A stretch of 12,394 bases of DNA from Myxococcales bacterium (GTDB taxonomy: Bacteria; Myxococcota_A; UBA9042; PHBI01; JAAZYN01): contig JAAZYN010000046.1 of the NCBI GenBank assembly GCA_014239625.1, positions 1 through 12,394 of the forward strand, read 5' to 3'. How positions within the stretch are numbered: position 1 is the stretch's first letter; the number at the start of each line of letters is the position of its first letter. The position numbers and the translations under genes are program-made. Below are positions 1 through 9,142 of the stretch, in pieces. The notes below the pieces were generated by a model. That model was not told where the DNA came from. It saw only the letters and a list, made by a program, of their open reading frames with translations, and did not search any database.

Positions 1-2886
<2,886 letters not shown>

Positions 2887-2924
2887 GGGGCAACTCGACC
2901 GCCGTGGATGGGGAGCCAGAGAGG

Positions 2925-3485
2925 TCAGGTTTTTACCGCGCCTTGTGCGGCGGCCTCAAGCAACGATTTAACACCGTTGATAAGGTCGACTCGAGCTATC
3001 GGGTCATCACCTTCCAGACTGCTCATGACCGCGAGGATCGCGTTGGCCGAGTCGACGTTGAAGACCACCTCCGCCGCGAGCGCCTCGACCCGTGGCCCGT
3101 CGGTGAAGTTGAGCGGGCACACGTCGCGCCGTCCCTGGACCTGGATCGGCAACCCGTGACTGCGGCAGATCAACGGTCGCGCGTCGTAGGTCCGGCAGCG
3201 CCCGTGGTCGTCGAGGAGCGGGCACCTCGGATCATCTCGGCCCATCGCCAGCCGCTCGCGCAGCGCGTCCTGCTCGGCGGCGTCGAGCCCCAGCACAGCC
3301 GCCGCTATGCGTCGAAACTCGAGGGGGACGACCGTCAGATGCTGATGGCAACATGCGCTGCAGCCGGACCTGCACGCGAGCGCGCCGGGGTGCTGTTGGA
3401 GGACGCGGCCGTGAAACGCGTCGACCTTGGCCGCCAGCTCAGTGTAGCGGTCGCTCAGCTCTGGGCCTCGTAGAAGGTCAACCAC
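2925..3485 (-). CDS. YkgJ-family cysteine-cluster protein (putative zinc- or iron-binding)
   Basis: This 186-residue protein matches the YkgJ / CxxCxxCC family (PF03692 type), proposed to chelate zinc or iron; its biochemical role is not settled. Cysteines sit at Cys38, Cys42, Cys45 and Cys46 (CRSGCSACC), then Cys88, Cys97, Cys107 and Cys123, within the typical CPLL...GRCRTYDARPLICRSHG and VCPLNF blocks. There is no signal peptide or membrane segment, so it should be cytoplasmic. The start is GTG at 3485: an in-frame TGA lies two codons upstream and no other ATG or GTG fits before the Cys motif. The gene therefore overlaps the 3' end of ilvE by 31 nt, which suggests translational coupling. 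It ends 38 nt before gcvP. The link to amino-acid metabolism rests only on position. Family assignment is strong; function is unknown. Confidence 0.88.
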   Translation of the reverse strand: MVDLLRGPELSDRYTELAAKVDAFHGRVLQQHPGALACRSGCSACCHQHLTVVPLEFRRIAAAVLGLDAAEQDALRERLAMGRDDPRCPLLDDHGRCRTYDARPLICRSHGLPIQVQGRRDVCPLNFTDGPRVEALAAEVVFNVDSANAILAVMSSLEGDDPIARVDLINGVKSLLEAAAQGAVKT

Positions 3486-4387
3486 TCGTCATGATCGCTG
3501 GCGCTTCCCTTCACGACGTCGAAATAACGCTGCTGAAGCGCCTTGGTGACGGGTCCAGGGGAGCCCGCGCCGATCGTGCGCCGATCCAGCTCTCGCACTG
3601 GGGTGACCTCGGCCGCGGTGCCACACATGAACACTTCGTCGGCGAGGTACAGCACGTCGCGCGTCATCGACGCCTCACGCACCGAATATCCCAGCTCGGC
3701 GGCCAACGTCAGCAGGGTGTCGCGGGTGATGCCTCCCAGGATGGCGCCCCCCAGCTCGGGGGTCCAGATCTCGCCGTCGGTCACCGCGAAGATGTTCTCG
3801 CCGCTGCACTCGCTGACGAACCCGCTGGTGTCCAGCAGCAGCGCCTCGTCGTATCCGTCCAGGAGGGCTTCACGCTTGGCGAGGATCGAGTTGACGTAGT
3901 GGCCGCACACCTTGCCCTTGTGGAGCTGGCTGTTGACGTGCGGTCGCACGAAGGTCGAGGTCTTGATCCGGACCCCTTTGGTGAGCCCTTCTTCGCCGAG
4001 GTACGCGCCCCAAGGCCACGCCCCAATGGCGACGTCCGTGGGGTTCTCCATCGCGGCTACGCCCAACGCGCCGTACCCGACGTAGGCGATGGGGCGAATA
4101 TAACACTCGCGGAGTCGGTTGGCCTTGAGCGTAAGAAGGCACGCTTCGAACACCTCATCGACCGAATAGCGCAGCGGGATCGTCATCATCCGAGCGCCCT
4201 TGATGAAACGCTCGACGTGCTCGCGGAGACGAAAAACGGCGCTGCGGCCGTCCGAGCGCGTGTAGGCGCGGATGCCCTCGAAGACACCGAGGCCGTAGTG
4301 GAGCGCGTGGGTCATCACGTGGGTGGTGCAATCTTCCCACGGAACCAGCTCGCCGTTGAACCAGATGACGTCGGCCTTCTTGATCAT
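3455..4387 (-). CDS. ilvE: Branched-chain amino acid aminotransferase
   Basis: This is a class IV PLP aminotransferase that interconverts leucine, isoleucine and valine with their 2-oxo acids, using glutamate/2-oxoglutarate (EC 2.6.1.42). The protein is 310 residues, close to E. coli IlvE (309). Visible features are HALHYGLGVFEGIR (about 27-40), the PLP lysine Lys159 in HKGKVCGHY, the SECSGENIF block (192-200) and CGTAAEVTPV (255-264), all typical of IlvE. I chose ATG 4387, not the longer in-frame start at 4528, for two reasons. The N-terminal MIKKADVIWFNGELVPWED is where the family begins, and an AGAGGA ribosome binding site sits 6 nt upstream. The extra 47 residues of the longer frame have no family character. 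It is the first gene of a likely operon with the YkgJ-type gene and gcvP. A D-amino-acid or aminodeoxychorismate-lyase relative is possible within class IV, but length and motifs favour IlvE. Confidence 0.93.
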   Translation of the reverse strand: MIKKADVIWFNGELVPWEDCTTHVMTHALHYGLGVFEGIRAYTRSDGRSAVFRLREHVERFIKGARMMTIPLRYSVDEVFEACLLTLKANRLRECYIRPIAYVGYGALGVAAMENPTDVAIGAWPWGAYLGEEGLTKGVRIKTSTFVRPHVNSQLHKGKVCGHYVNSILAKREALLDGYDEALLLDTSGFVSECSGENIFAVTDGEIWTPELGGAILGGITRDTLLTLAAELGYSVREASMTRDVLYLADEVFMCGTAAEVTPVRELDRRTIGAGSPGPVTKALQQRYFDVVKGSASDHDEWLTFYEAQS

Positions 4388-4393
4388 CTCGCT

Positions 4394-4399
4394 TCCTCT
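4394..4399 (-). promoter_or_regulatory. Ribosome binding site of ilvE
   Basis: On the minus strand AGAGGA lies 6 nt before ATG 4387. It decides the start: the longer open frame beginning at 4528 lacks a comparable site and family similarity. Confidence 0.75.
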
Positions 4400-4500
4400 G
4401 TAGCTTGCTGTTGGGAGAGCTCTCGCTGAGAACCGCTCGCCACCAGCGTTCAGCGCGGACACCCTCGAACCGTGGTTGATGGGCACCGAGACGTCCGCTG

Positions 4501-4540
4501 CATTGCACAGGTCGACCGCACATTGCAAGGGACAGTGTCC
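4501..4540. repeat. Operator-like cluster upstream of ilvE: CATTGCA direct repeats and GGACA-N-TGTCC palindrome
   Basis: CATTGCA occurs at 4501-4507 and again at 4521-4527, exactly 20 bp apart, so both copies face the same side of the helix. Immediately beside them, GGACAGTGTCC at 4530-4540 is a perfect 5-bp inverted repeat around one central base. The cluster lies 114-153 bp upstream of the ilvE ATG. This could be a regulator binding site, but I recognise no specific regulator and short repeats like this can occur by chance. Confidence 0.3.
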
Positions 4541-4807
4541 TTCGCTTCATGCCCTACAGACCCTACCGGTTGACGGCACATTACCAGAGGCAGCGCCCTT
4601 AGCTACACCCCTGAAAGACGCGATCGACCGCCTTGGCGGGTGTCCGGCGACGCACCCCTGGCCGAGGCACGAGCGTGGAGCGAGCCCAAGGGGGAGCGGC
4701 GCTGGCCTGTGTGGGGCCGGGCCGAGGCGCACGGCGTCACGGCCGCCGCCACGACCGCCGATCGTACGGGTCCGCCGTCCACCGGCGAAGAGGGTGAACG
4801 GCTCCGG

Positions 4808-6292
4808 TCAGCTGGCCGCCTGAGCGTTACCCGAGGAGGCCGGCGCCTTGGGAGCCGACAGCCCCTCCCCATCGCCGATGCGCCGCCGCTTGCGACGCCG
4901 CTGGCTCCGCCGCCGGTGAGCCTGCTCCTTTTGGGGCTCTCCAGCGGCGACGGCCGTGGCCGCTGGCCTCGTCTCCGGCTGCACCGGGGGGGGCGGCGCG
5001 CCAGCGCTCGATGAGCGCTTCTTTCGGCGTCGTTTCTTTGTCGGCGTGGCCTCGGCCTCGGCCTCGGCCTCGCGGCCGGATCGACCACTGAGCGCGTCGT
5101 CCAACCCGACATAAGGCTTGCGCCCCCGACGGAAGCGACCCGCGCGATCGGGGATGAACATCTCCTCCTCGGCAAAATGCGTGGGGATCTTCCGCTCGGT
5201 GTACTTCTCGATGGCTTGTAGACAGTAGACGTAGTCGTCGCACGCCAGGGTGATGGCTTTACCGGTGTTGCCAGCCCGCGCGGTGCGCCCTATTCGGTGG
5301 ACGTAGTCCTCTGGATCTTGCGGCACGTCGTAGTTGAACACGTGCGATACATCGTCGACGTGGATACCACGGCTCGCGACGTCGGTGGCCACCAGGATCG
5401 GGATCTTCCCCTCCTTGAGGGCCTCGATGATCCGCGTGCGTTTCGTCTGCGGGAGGTCGCCCGACAGGTACACCGCCGTGTACCCATTGTGGTTGAGCCT
5501 CCAGGTGATCTCCTCGCCCACCACCTTGCGGTTGACGAACACCATTACCCGGTTTGGCTTCTCGTGCTCCAACAACCCCAACAGCAGCTCGAACTTCTCG
5601 CGAACCGCCACGTGGAAGACCGACTGCTCGATCTCATCGACCACGATGCTGTCCGGCGCTATCTCGACGCGCGCTGCCTTGTTCATGTGCTGCCGCGCGA
5701 GCCGCTGAACCTCGTACGACAGAGTGGCCGAGAAGAGCTGCGTTTGCCTCGCGGTGCGTGACGGGCAGCGCCTGAGCAAGAACGTCAGATCGGCGATGAA
5801 TCCCATATCGAAGAGGCGGTCTGCCTCATCGATCACCACCGCCCGGATCTGGGATAGGTCCATCACCTTGCGCTTGTAGTAGTCGATCAGCCGCCCTGGC
5901 GTACCGACGATGATGTCGGCGCCCGCTCGGATGACCTTCGCCTGGGTCTCCCACTTGGTCCCGCCGTACGCCAGCGCGAAGGTGAGGTCCGTGTATTTCC
6001 CAAGCGCCTCGCCATCGCTCGCGATCTGCATCGCCAGCTCGCGCGTCGGCGCAATGATCAGCGCCCGTGGCTTCCTCTCGTCATAGTCGGACTCATCCGC
6101 CAACAGACGCCGCATGGCGGCCAACAGGAAGCACGCGGTCTTGCCGGTGCCAGTCTGGGCCTGACCACACAGATCGCGGCCCTCTAGCAGGATGGGAAGC
6201 CCCTGCTCCTGGATCGGGGTTGGATTCACGAACCCCAAGTCCTCCACGGCCCTCAGAAGGGGCTCTGGGAGGTTCAATTCCTCGAATTTCAA
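4808..6292 (-). CDS. RhlB-like DEAD-box ATP-dependent RNA helicase with basic C-terminal tail
   Basis: This is a cytoplasmic RNA helicase of 494 residues. All core motifs are present: the Q motif around FVNPTPIQ (21-28), Walker A AQTGTGKT (45-52), APTRELA (81-87), TPGRL (131-135), DEAD (155-158), SAT (188-190), FVN (252-254), ATDVASRG (302-309) and HRIGRTARA (332-340). The core (about 1-375) closely resembles E. coli RhlB, for example in AYGG, LFSATLSY and HVFNYD-P-D-EDYVHRIGR. Residues about 385-494 form a low-complexity tail with (EA)4, KKRRRKKR and RRRSQRRRKRRR clusters, probably for RNA binding. Known RhlB belongs to the RNA degradosome or assists transcript remodelling; which applies here cannot be told. 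The start is TTG 6290-6292: no in-frame ATG or GTG lies between it and the upstream in-frame TGA, and MKFEELNLPEPLLRA is the normal domain beginning. It stands alone, divergent from the metallopeptidase. Confidence 0.93.
   Translation of the reverse strand: MKFEELNLPEPLLRAVEDLGFVNPTPIQEQGLPILLEGRDLCGQAQTGTGKTACFLLAAMRRLLADESDYDERKPRALIIAPTRELAMQIASDGEALGKYTDLTFALAYGGTKWETQAKVIRAGADIIVGTPGRLIDYYKRKVMDLSQIRAVVIDEADRLFDMGFIADLTFLLRRCPSRTARQTQLFSATLSYEVQRLARQHMNKAARVEIAPDSIVVDEIEQSVFHVAVREKFELLLGLLEHEKPNRVMVFVNRKVVGEEITWRLNHNGYTAVYLSGDLPQTKRTRIIEALKEGKIPILVATDVASRGIHVDDVSHVFNYDVPQDPEDYVHRIGRTARAGNTGKAITLACDDYVYCLQAIEKYTERKIPTHFAEEEMFIPDRAGRFRRGRKPYVGLDDALSGRSGREAEAEAEATPTKKRRRKKRSSSAGAPPPPVQPETRPAATAVAAGEPQKEQAHRRRSQRRRKRRRIGDGEGLSAPKAPASSGNAQAAS
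5048..5071 (-). repeat. Four tandem hexamers (GGCCTC on the plus strand) encoding (Glu-Ala)4 in the helicase tail
   Basis: GGCCTC is repeated four times without mismatch. On the coding strand it gives GAG-GCC units, read as (EA)4 at about residues 408-415 of the helicase. A run of eight C on the coding strand (4986-4993) lies just downstream in the same tail and encodes part of PPPP. The hexamer changes length in frame; the C8 run would not. Confidence 0.85.
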
Positions 6293-6707
6293 AGCTATCT
6301 CACTTGTCGGACCGGCGGCACCTGTTGCCTTGTTGTCGGAGCCTCACCACTACTCGAATGGGGCTACGCGCGCTTTCTTGCAGGGTTTGCGCGCTCCGGC
6401 CGACGCCACCGAATTTGATTCCCCGCGTTTATTTGTTGGGCACAGTGTTGCTACGGCGACCCTCAAGTCAAGTTCTGATCTCAACGAGTTCGCGTTGTTA
6501 CGGGATCAAGTGGGGGCACACCGCCGCCGCTCGCGCCCGCAGACCGTCGTATGCCGGGCTCGATCGAGCGCAGAGCTCCACCTCTCAGGTCGGCCGCTCC
6601 GGGAGAGGATGGAGGCGCCGAGCCACATCGCGGCTCGCGGCCTCGAGGACAGCGATCGCGCTGCGCTGCTATCGCTTTGACGCCAGCGGTGCGTACCATC
6701 GGGTTTC
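6293..6707. other. Divergent spacer between the helicase and the metallopeptidase
   Basis: This 415-bp stretch holds no supportable gene. It should contain both divergent promoters. A locally AT-richer pocket spans about 6405-6500. On the minus strand TTGACT (6466-6471) with AACACT 16 nt downstream is a weak promoter candidate for the helicase, matching 3 of 6 bases at -10. GCGCGC at 6368-6373 and 6389-6394 could form a 6-bp stem with a 15-nt loop. The 45 bp nearest the helicase start carry the leader-like element described separately. I see no clear promoter for the plus-strand gene. Confidence 0.55.
6303..6350 (-). promoter_or_regulatory. Possible structured 5' leader of the helicase, with partial resemblance to the M-box core
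   Basis: On the minus strand GGTGAGGCTCC (6338-6348) is followed by a spacer, an ACAGG and then GGTGCCGCC (6314-6322). This order resembles the conserved 5' part of ykoK/M-box magnesium riboswitches, recalled from the family consensus. The rest of that riboswitch cannot be placed, because the helicase start codon is only about 20 nt further on. TCCGACAA also occurs twice (6333-6340 and 6304-6311). A short GGCA/TGCC hairpin sits between them. I treat it as a candidate leader element only. Confidence 0.2.
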
Positions 6708-7664
6708 ATGCTGACCTCCCTGTTGCCCATCCTCGCCGCCGCATGGATTGGAGTCCCGCCGCCTCCTTCCATGACGCCGTCTGCGCGGACCGCGCACTTT
6801 CAGTTCCACGGCACCGAGATCACCCAGGGAGCCATCAACAAGATCGCGCCCCTGGCGGAGGACCGTTACGAACGGCTGTGCCGCTTGATCGACGCCTGTG
6901 ACGCGCTCGAACGACGCATTGACGTGTACGTGGCCCAGGACGCGGAGTCCTTCGCCAGCGCCTTCCCTGACGAATCGCCGATGGCCGAGTGGGCGGTGGG
7001 CGTGGCGTTCCCGCGCTCCTATCGCATCGTGTTGCGAGCGTTCGGCTCGGCGCTGTTCAGCTTCAACGAGACCTTCGATCACGAGGTCAGCCACATCTTG
7101 ATCTACGCAGCCGCCGGCGGACGTCCGCTGCCCCGCTGGTTTGTCGAAGGGCTCGCCATCTGGCACGCCGACGAGAACGTGTTGGCGCGCCTCGAGTCGG
7201 CTCAGCGGGCGGCGATGACGGACAACCTCTTGTCGCTACAAGAGATGGACCGCAGGTTCCCCAACCGAGGCGTCAAAGTGAGCTTGGCGTATGCGCAGAG
7301 CGCCCTTTTCGTGCGCTACCTGGCCCGCAACTTCGGCCAGAACGCGATGGCGCGATTGGTCGCCCAGCTTCGAGCGGACCGACCCTTCTCCGCGGCGTTC
7401 GAGCATGTCTTTCAAGGAAGCCCCGATGAGCTCGCGGAGCGCTGGAAAGACTCCTTCAGCCGCTCCGTGTCGGTGTGGACGGTGCTGCGCGACGGGACCA
7501 TCCTGTGGGTCGCGATGGCGTTTCTTTTCATCTGGGCCTATCTGGTGAAACGCCGCGAAAGGAAGCTGGCGCTCGGACAGATGGACGATGACGAGGAGGC
7601 GGAGCTCGCCTGGACGGCGCTGGAGAACGCCCGGTCCGAGGGCGACGACCCTACCCTTCACTGA
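6708..7664 (+). CDS. Membrane-anchored HExxH metallopeptidase, peptidase-MA-like (gluzincin) family
   Basis: The 318-residue protein starts at ATG 6708 with a hydrophobic N-terminus (MLTSLLPILAAAWIG) that looks like a signal peptide. The zinc site is HEVSH (125-129), and Glu147 in RWFVEGLAIW probably supplies the third ligand, the arrangement seen in peptidase MA-like proteins (PF13485 type). A single membrane segment follows at about 262-281, then a positive KRRERK and an acidic tail (QMDDDEEAEL). Predicted topology is a catalytic domain outside the cytoplasmic membrane and a short tail inside. The substrate is unknown. No strong ribosome binding site precedes the ATG, but no better start leaves the signal peptide intact. 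It is divergent from the helicase and convergent with the TonB-like gene, so it is probably transcribed alone. The zinc motif and topology are visible; proteolytic activity is inferred. Confidence 0.85.
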   Translation: MLTSLLPILAAAWIGVPPPPSMTPSARTAHFQFHGTEITQGAINKIAPLAEDRYERLCRLIDACDALERRIDVYVAQDAESFASAFPDESPMAEWAVGVAFPRSYRIVLRAFGSALFSFNETFDHEVSHILIYAAAGGRPLPRWFVEGLAIWHADENVLARLESAQRAAMTDNLLSLQEMDRRFPNRGVKVSLAYAQSALFVRYLARNFGQNAMARLVAQLRADRPFSAAFEHVFQGSPDELAERWKDSFSRSVSVWTVLRDGTILWVAMAFLFIWAYLVKRRERKLALGQMDDDEEAELAWTALENARSEGDDPTLH

Positions 7665-7733
7665 CGCGGGTCCGGCGCGGCCGAGACCCTCACCCCACGA
7701 GGTCCTTGTCATGACCGCTGGCGGGCGACCCGC

Positions 7734-7769
7734 GACACCCTCGAGGTGTCACCGAGCCGACGACTCGGT
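7734..7769. terminator. Two adjacent hairpins between convergent genes, possible bidirectional terminator
   Basis: GACACC (7734-7739) pairs with GGTGTC (7745-7750) around a 5-nt loop. ACCGAG (7751-7756) pairs with CTCGGT (7764-7769) around a 7-nt loop. They lie back to back in the 138-bp gap between the stops of the metallopeptidase (7664) and the TonB-like gene (7803). There is no T tract on either side, so intrinsic termination is uncertain. Confidence 0.4.
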
Positions 7770-7802
7770 CGCGCTCCAGCACGCGGACTCCGGCGCGTCC
7801 GG

Positions 7803-8849
7803 CTACAGCTGCCGCCAACGGAACCTCGAGCGGCCCGATGAGATCTCGAAATAGAAGCCGAAGTCGAAGCGCACCTTCCCGCCACGGAGCAGGCCATTAG
7901 GCGGGTTCGGGAACGGCTGAGCGCGCCTGAACGCGCCTCGCGCTTCGGCGTCCATGAAGTCCAGCCCGCTGTGTTTACGGGTGACCAGCTTCTCGAGGCG
8001 CCCCCGCGCGTCGAGGGTGACCCGCAGGACCGTGTGGCGGTCTTTGACACCGAACAGCTTGCCCGTGGGATCGCGGCGCCGGTAGAGGGCGTTGGGGTGC
8101 CACTTGCGGCGCACACCGTCTTTCACCCGATAAAAGAAGTCCGAGAACTTGTATTTATCGGCGTTGATGAGCGTCTTGTCGCCAGGTTTGACGTCCTTCA
8201 GATAGTCATCGGTGGCCATGGACCCCGTGGCCGCCTGAAGGTTGTTCCGCTCCGCTCTGCTCGAGGTCGAGGGCAAAAACAGGCGGGCCTTGTCGCCATA
8301 GTGCAGGACCGACTTCTGAGGGGCCTCCCCTTTGTGCGACCTGGGCAACCGGTCTTTGCGCCGCCTGAGCGCCATCCGCTTCTGCTCGGTCTTCAGGCTG
8401 GTCTCACTGGCGCTGTCGGAGTCGGGAGACTGCACCGCCGACACCTTCTTGGGCACGACCTTCCCCGGTCGTCGCGACCGGTTGGGCTTGGCGACGCGCC
8501 GGCTGCGTGACTCGTCTTTGGTCCGCGTCGTGCGATCGGCGAGGAGCTTGGGCTTCACCTTCTCCTTCGGATCGGGCGTCGCGCGGTCCTGCACCACCTC
8601 GACGATCTTGGCGTCCTCGGGCGGGTCTTCCTGCTGCTCTTCCTCTTTGTCCGGCGGGGTCCGTTTGACCACCCGCCCGGTCATCACCACCTTGCGCGTG
8701 CGATCACGATCCACGCGGCCGCTCGCAGTCCCGAAGTCGACCCAGAACCATCCGAACAGAGGTACCTGTAGCAACAGCGCACCTATGCCGATGGGGACGT
8801 AACGTCGCCAACCGTGTCGCGGGAGGGTGGTGCTGTTGAATCGGGGCAT
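7803..8849 (-). CDS. TonB-family energy-transducer-like protein with C-terminal TonB domain
   Basis: This 348-residue protein has the TonB layout: a short cytoplasmic N-terminus, one membrane anchor at about 18-38 (VPIGIGALLLQVPLFGWFW), a long charged and proline-containing linker (about 50-230), and a C-terminal TonB-like domain (about 235-335). The domain shows VLRVTLDARGRLEKLV, SGLDFMDAEARGAFRRAQPFPNPP and VRFDFGFYFE. TonB proteins carry proton-motive energy to outer-membrane transporters; similar proteins in myxobacteria also serve other envelope roles, and none can be chosen here. The start is ATG 8849. A longer in-frame start at 9050 adds 67 residues, runs through a strong hairpin and would bury the membrane anchor behind an unrelated sequence, so I reject it. 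A weak GTGAG lies just before the ATG. No ExbB or ExbD is in the window. It is separated from the deiminase gene by 293 bp containing hairpins, so it probably has its own promoter. Confidence 0.85.
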   Translation of the reverse strand: MPRFNSTTLPRHGWRRYVPIGIGALLLQVPLFGWFWVDFGTASGRVDRDRTRKVVMTGRVVKRTPPDKEEEQQEDPPEDAKIVEVVQDRATPDPKEKVKPKLLADRTTRTKDESRSRRVAKPNRSRRPGKVVPKKVSAVQSPDSDSASETSLKTEQKRMALRRRKDRLPRSHKGEAPQKSVLHYGDKARLFLPSTSSRAERNNLQAATGSMATDDYLKDVKPGDKTLINADKYKFSDFFYRVKDGVRRKWHPNALYRRRDPTGKLFGVKDRHTVLRVTLDARGRLEKLVTRKHSGLDFMDAEARGAFRRAQPFPNPPNGLLRGGKVRFDFGFYFEISSGRSRFRWRQL

Positions 8850-8927
8850 GCTCACGCTAAGGCTATGCGCGCTCCACGCTGGCCACAAGTTCGGAGCGGA
8901 GGACGCAACGTCGCGCCTGTGCAACGC

Positions 8928-8966
8928 GGCCCGTGGGCCGAGTATTCCAAGGGCGGCCCACGGGCC
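8928..8966. repeat. Perfect 13-bp inverted repeat upstream of the TonB-like gene
   Basis: GGCCCGTGGGCCG (8928-8940) pairs exactly with CGGCCCACGGGCC (8954-8966) around a 13-nt loop. Each arm is also nearly self-complementary (GGCCC..GGGCC). It lies 79-117 bp before the TonB-like ATG and about 180 nt after the deiminase stop. It may act as a terminator without a T tract, an attenuator or a cruciform-type protein site; nothing decides between these. Confidence 0.5.
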
Positions 8967-9092
8967 CCGGTGAGCCCACCTCAGCAGCCAGATGTGGGCT
9001 CGCGACGCGCGCTCGACAATCCGCCCGCGAAGCACTGCGCGACCACCCACGGTCGGCCAGCCTGGATCATTGATGACGCTGAGAGGACGTTA

Positions 9093-9118
9093 CGCTCAGG
9101 GCACTCGCGCCCTGAGTG
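9093..9118 (-). terminator. Stem-loop after the deiminase gene, likely terminator
   Basis: CTCAGGGC (9095-9102) pairs perfectly with GCCCTGAG (9109-9116) around a 6-nt loop, extended by one wobble and one C-G pair to 9093/9118. It starts 24 nt after the end of the deiminase stop codon at 9143, in the position expected of a terminator. There is no clear T run after it. Confidence 0.45.
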
Positions 9119-9142
9119 GCCGCAGGCACGCGAACGCCGAGG

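Larger units (their letters stand above)
4388..4807. other. Intergenic spacer between the helicase stop and the ilvE start
   Basis: This 420-bp stretch holds no gene I can support. Short open frames cross it on both strands, but they lack ribosome binding sites and recognisable sequence. It should contain the terminator of the helicase and the promoter and 5' leader of ilvE. I see no clear T-box, no leader peptide rich in Ile, Leu or Val, and no convincing -35/-10 pair. Structured elements are the GGACA/TGTCC palindrome with CATTGCA repeats (4501-4540) and a GAGAGCTCTC palindrome at 4415-4424, just before the ilvE ribosome binding site. Confidence 0.6.

Noticed and set aside
4388..4528. 47-residue N-terminal extension of IlvE from the start at 4528
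   Set aside because: No family similarity in the extension, while ATG 4387 has a good ribosome binding site and gives the normal IlvE length.
4501..4528. TTGCAA with a 17-nt spacer as an ilvE promoter on the minus strand
   Set aside because: The sequence at the -10 position (CAATGC) hardly matches the consensus.
4540..4620. tRNA-like stretch on the minus strand (GGGGTGTAGCTAAGGGCGC)
   Set aside because: The start resembles a tRNA acceptor and D-arm, but no anticodon arm, TTC-type T-loop or matching 3' acceptor strand follows.
8850..9050. 67-residue N-terminal extension of the TonB-like protein
   Set aside because: It would be read through the 13-bp inverted repeat and would place an unrelated Arg-rich segment before the membrane anchor.
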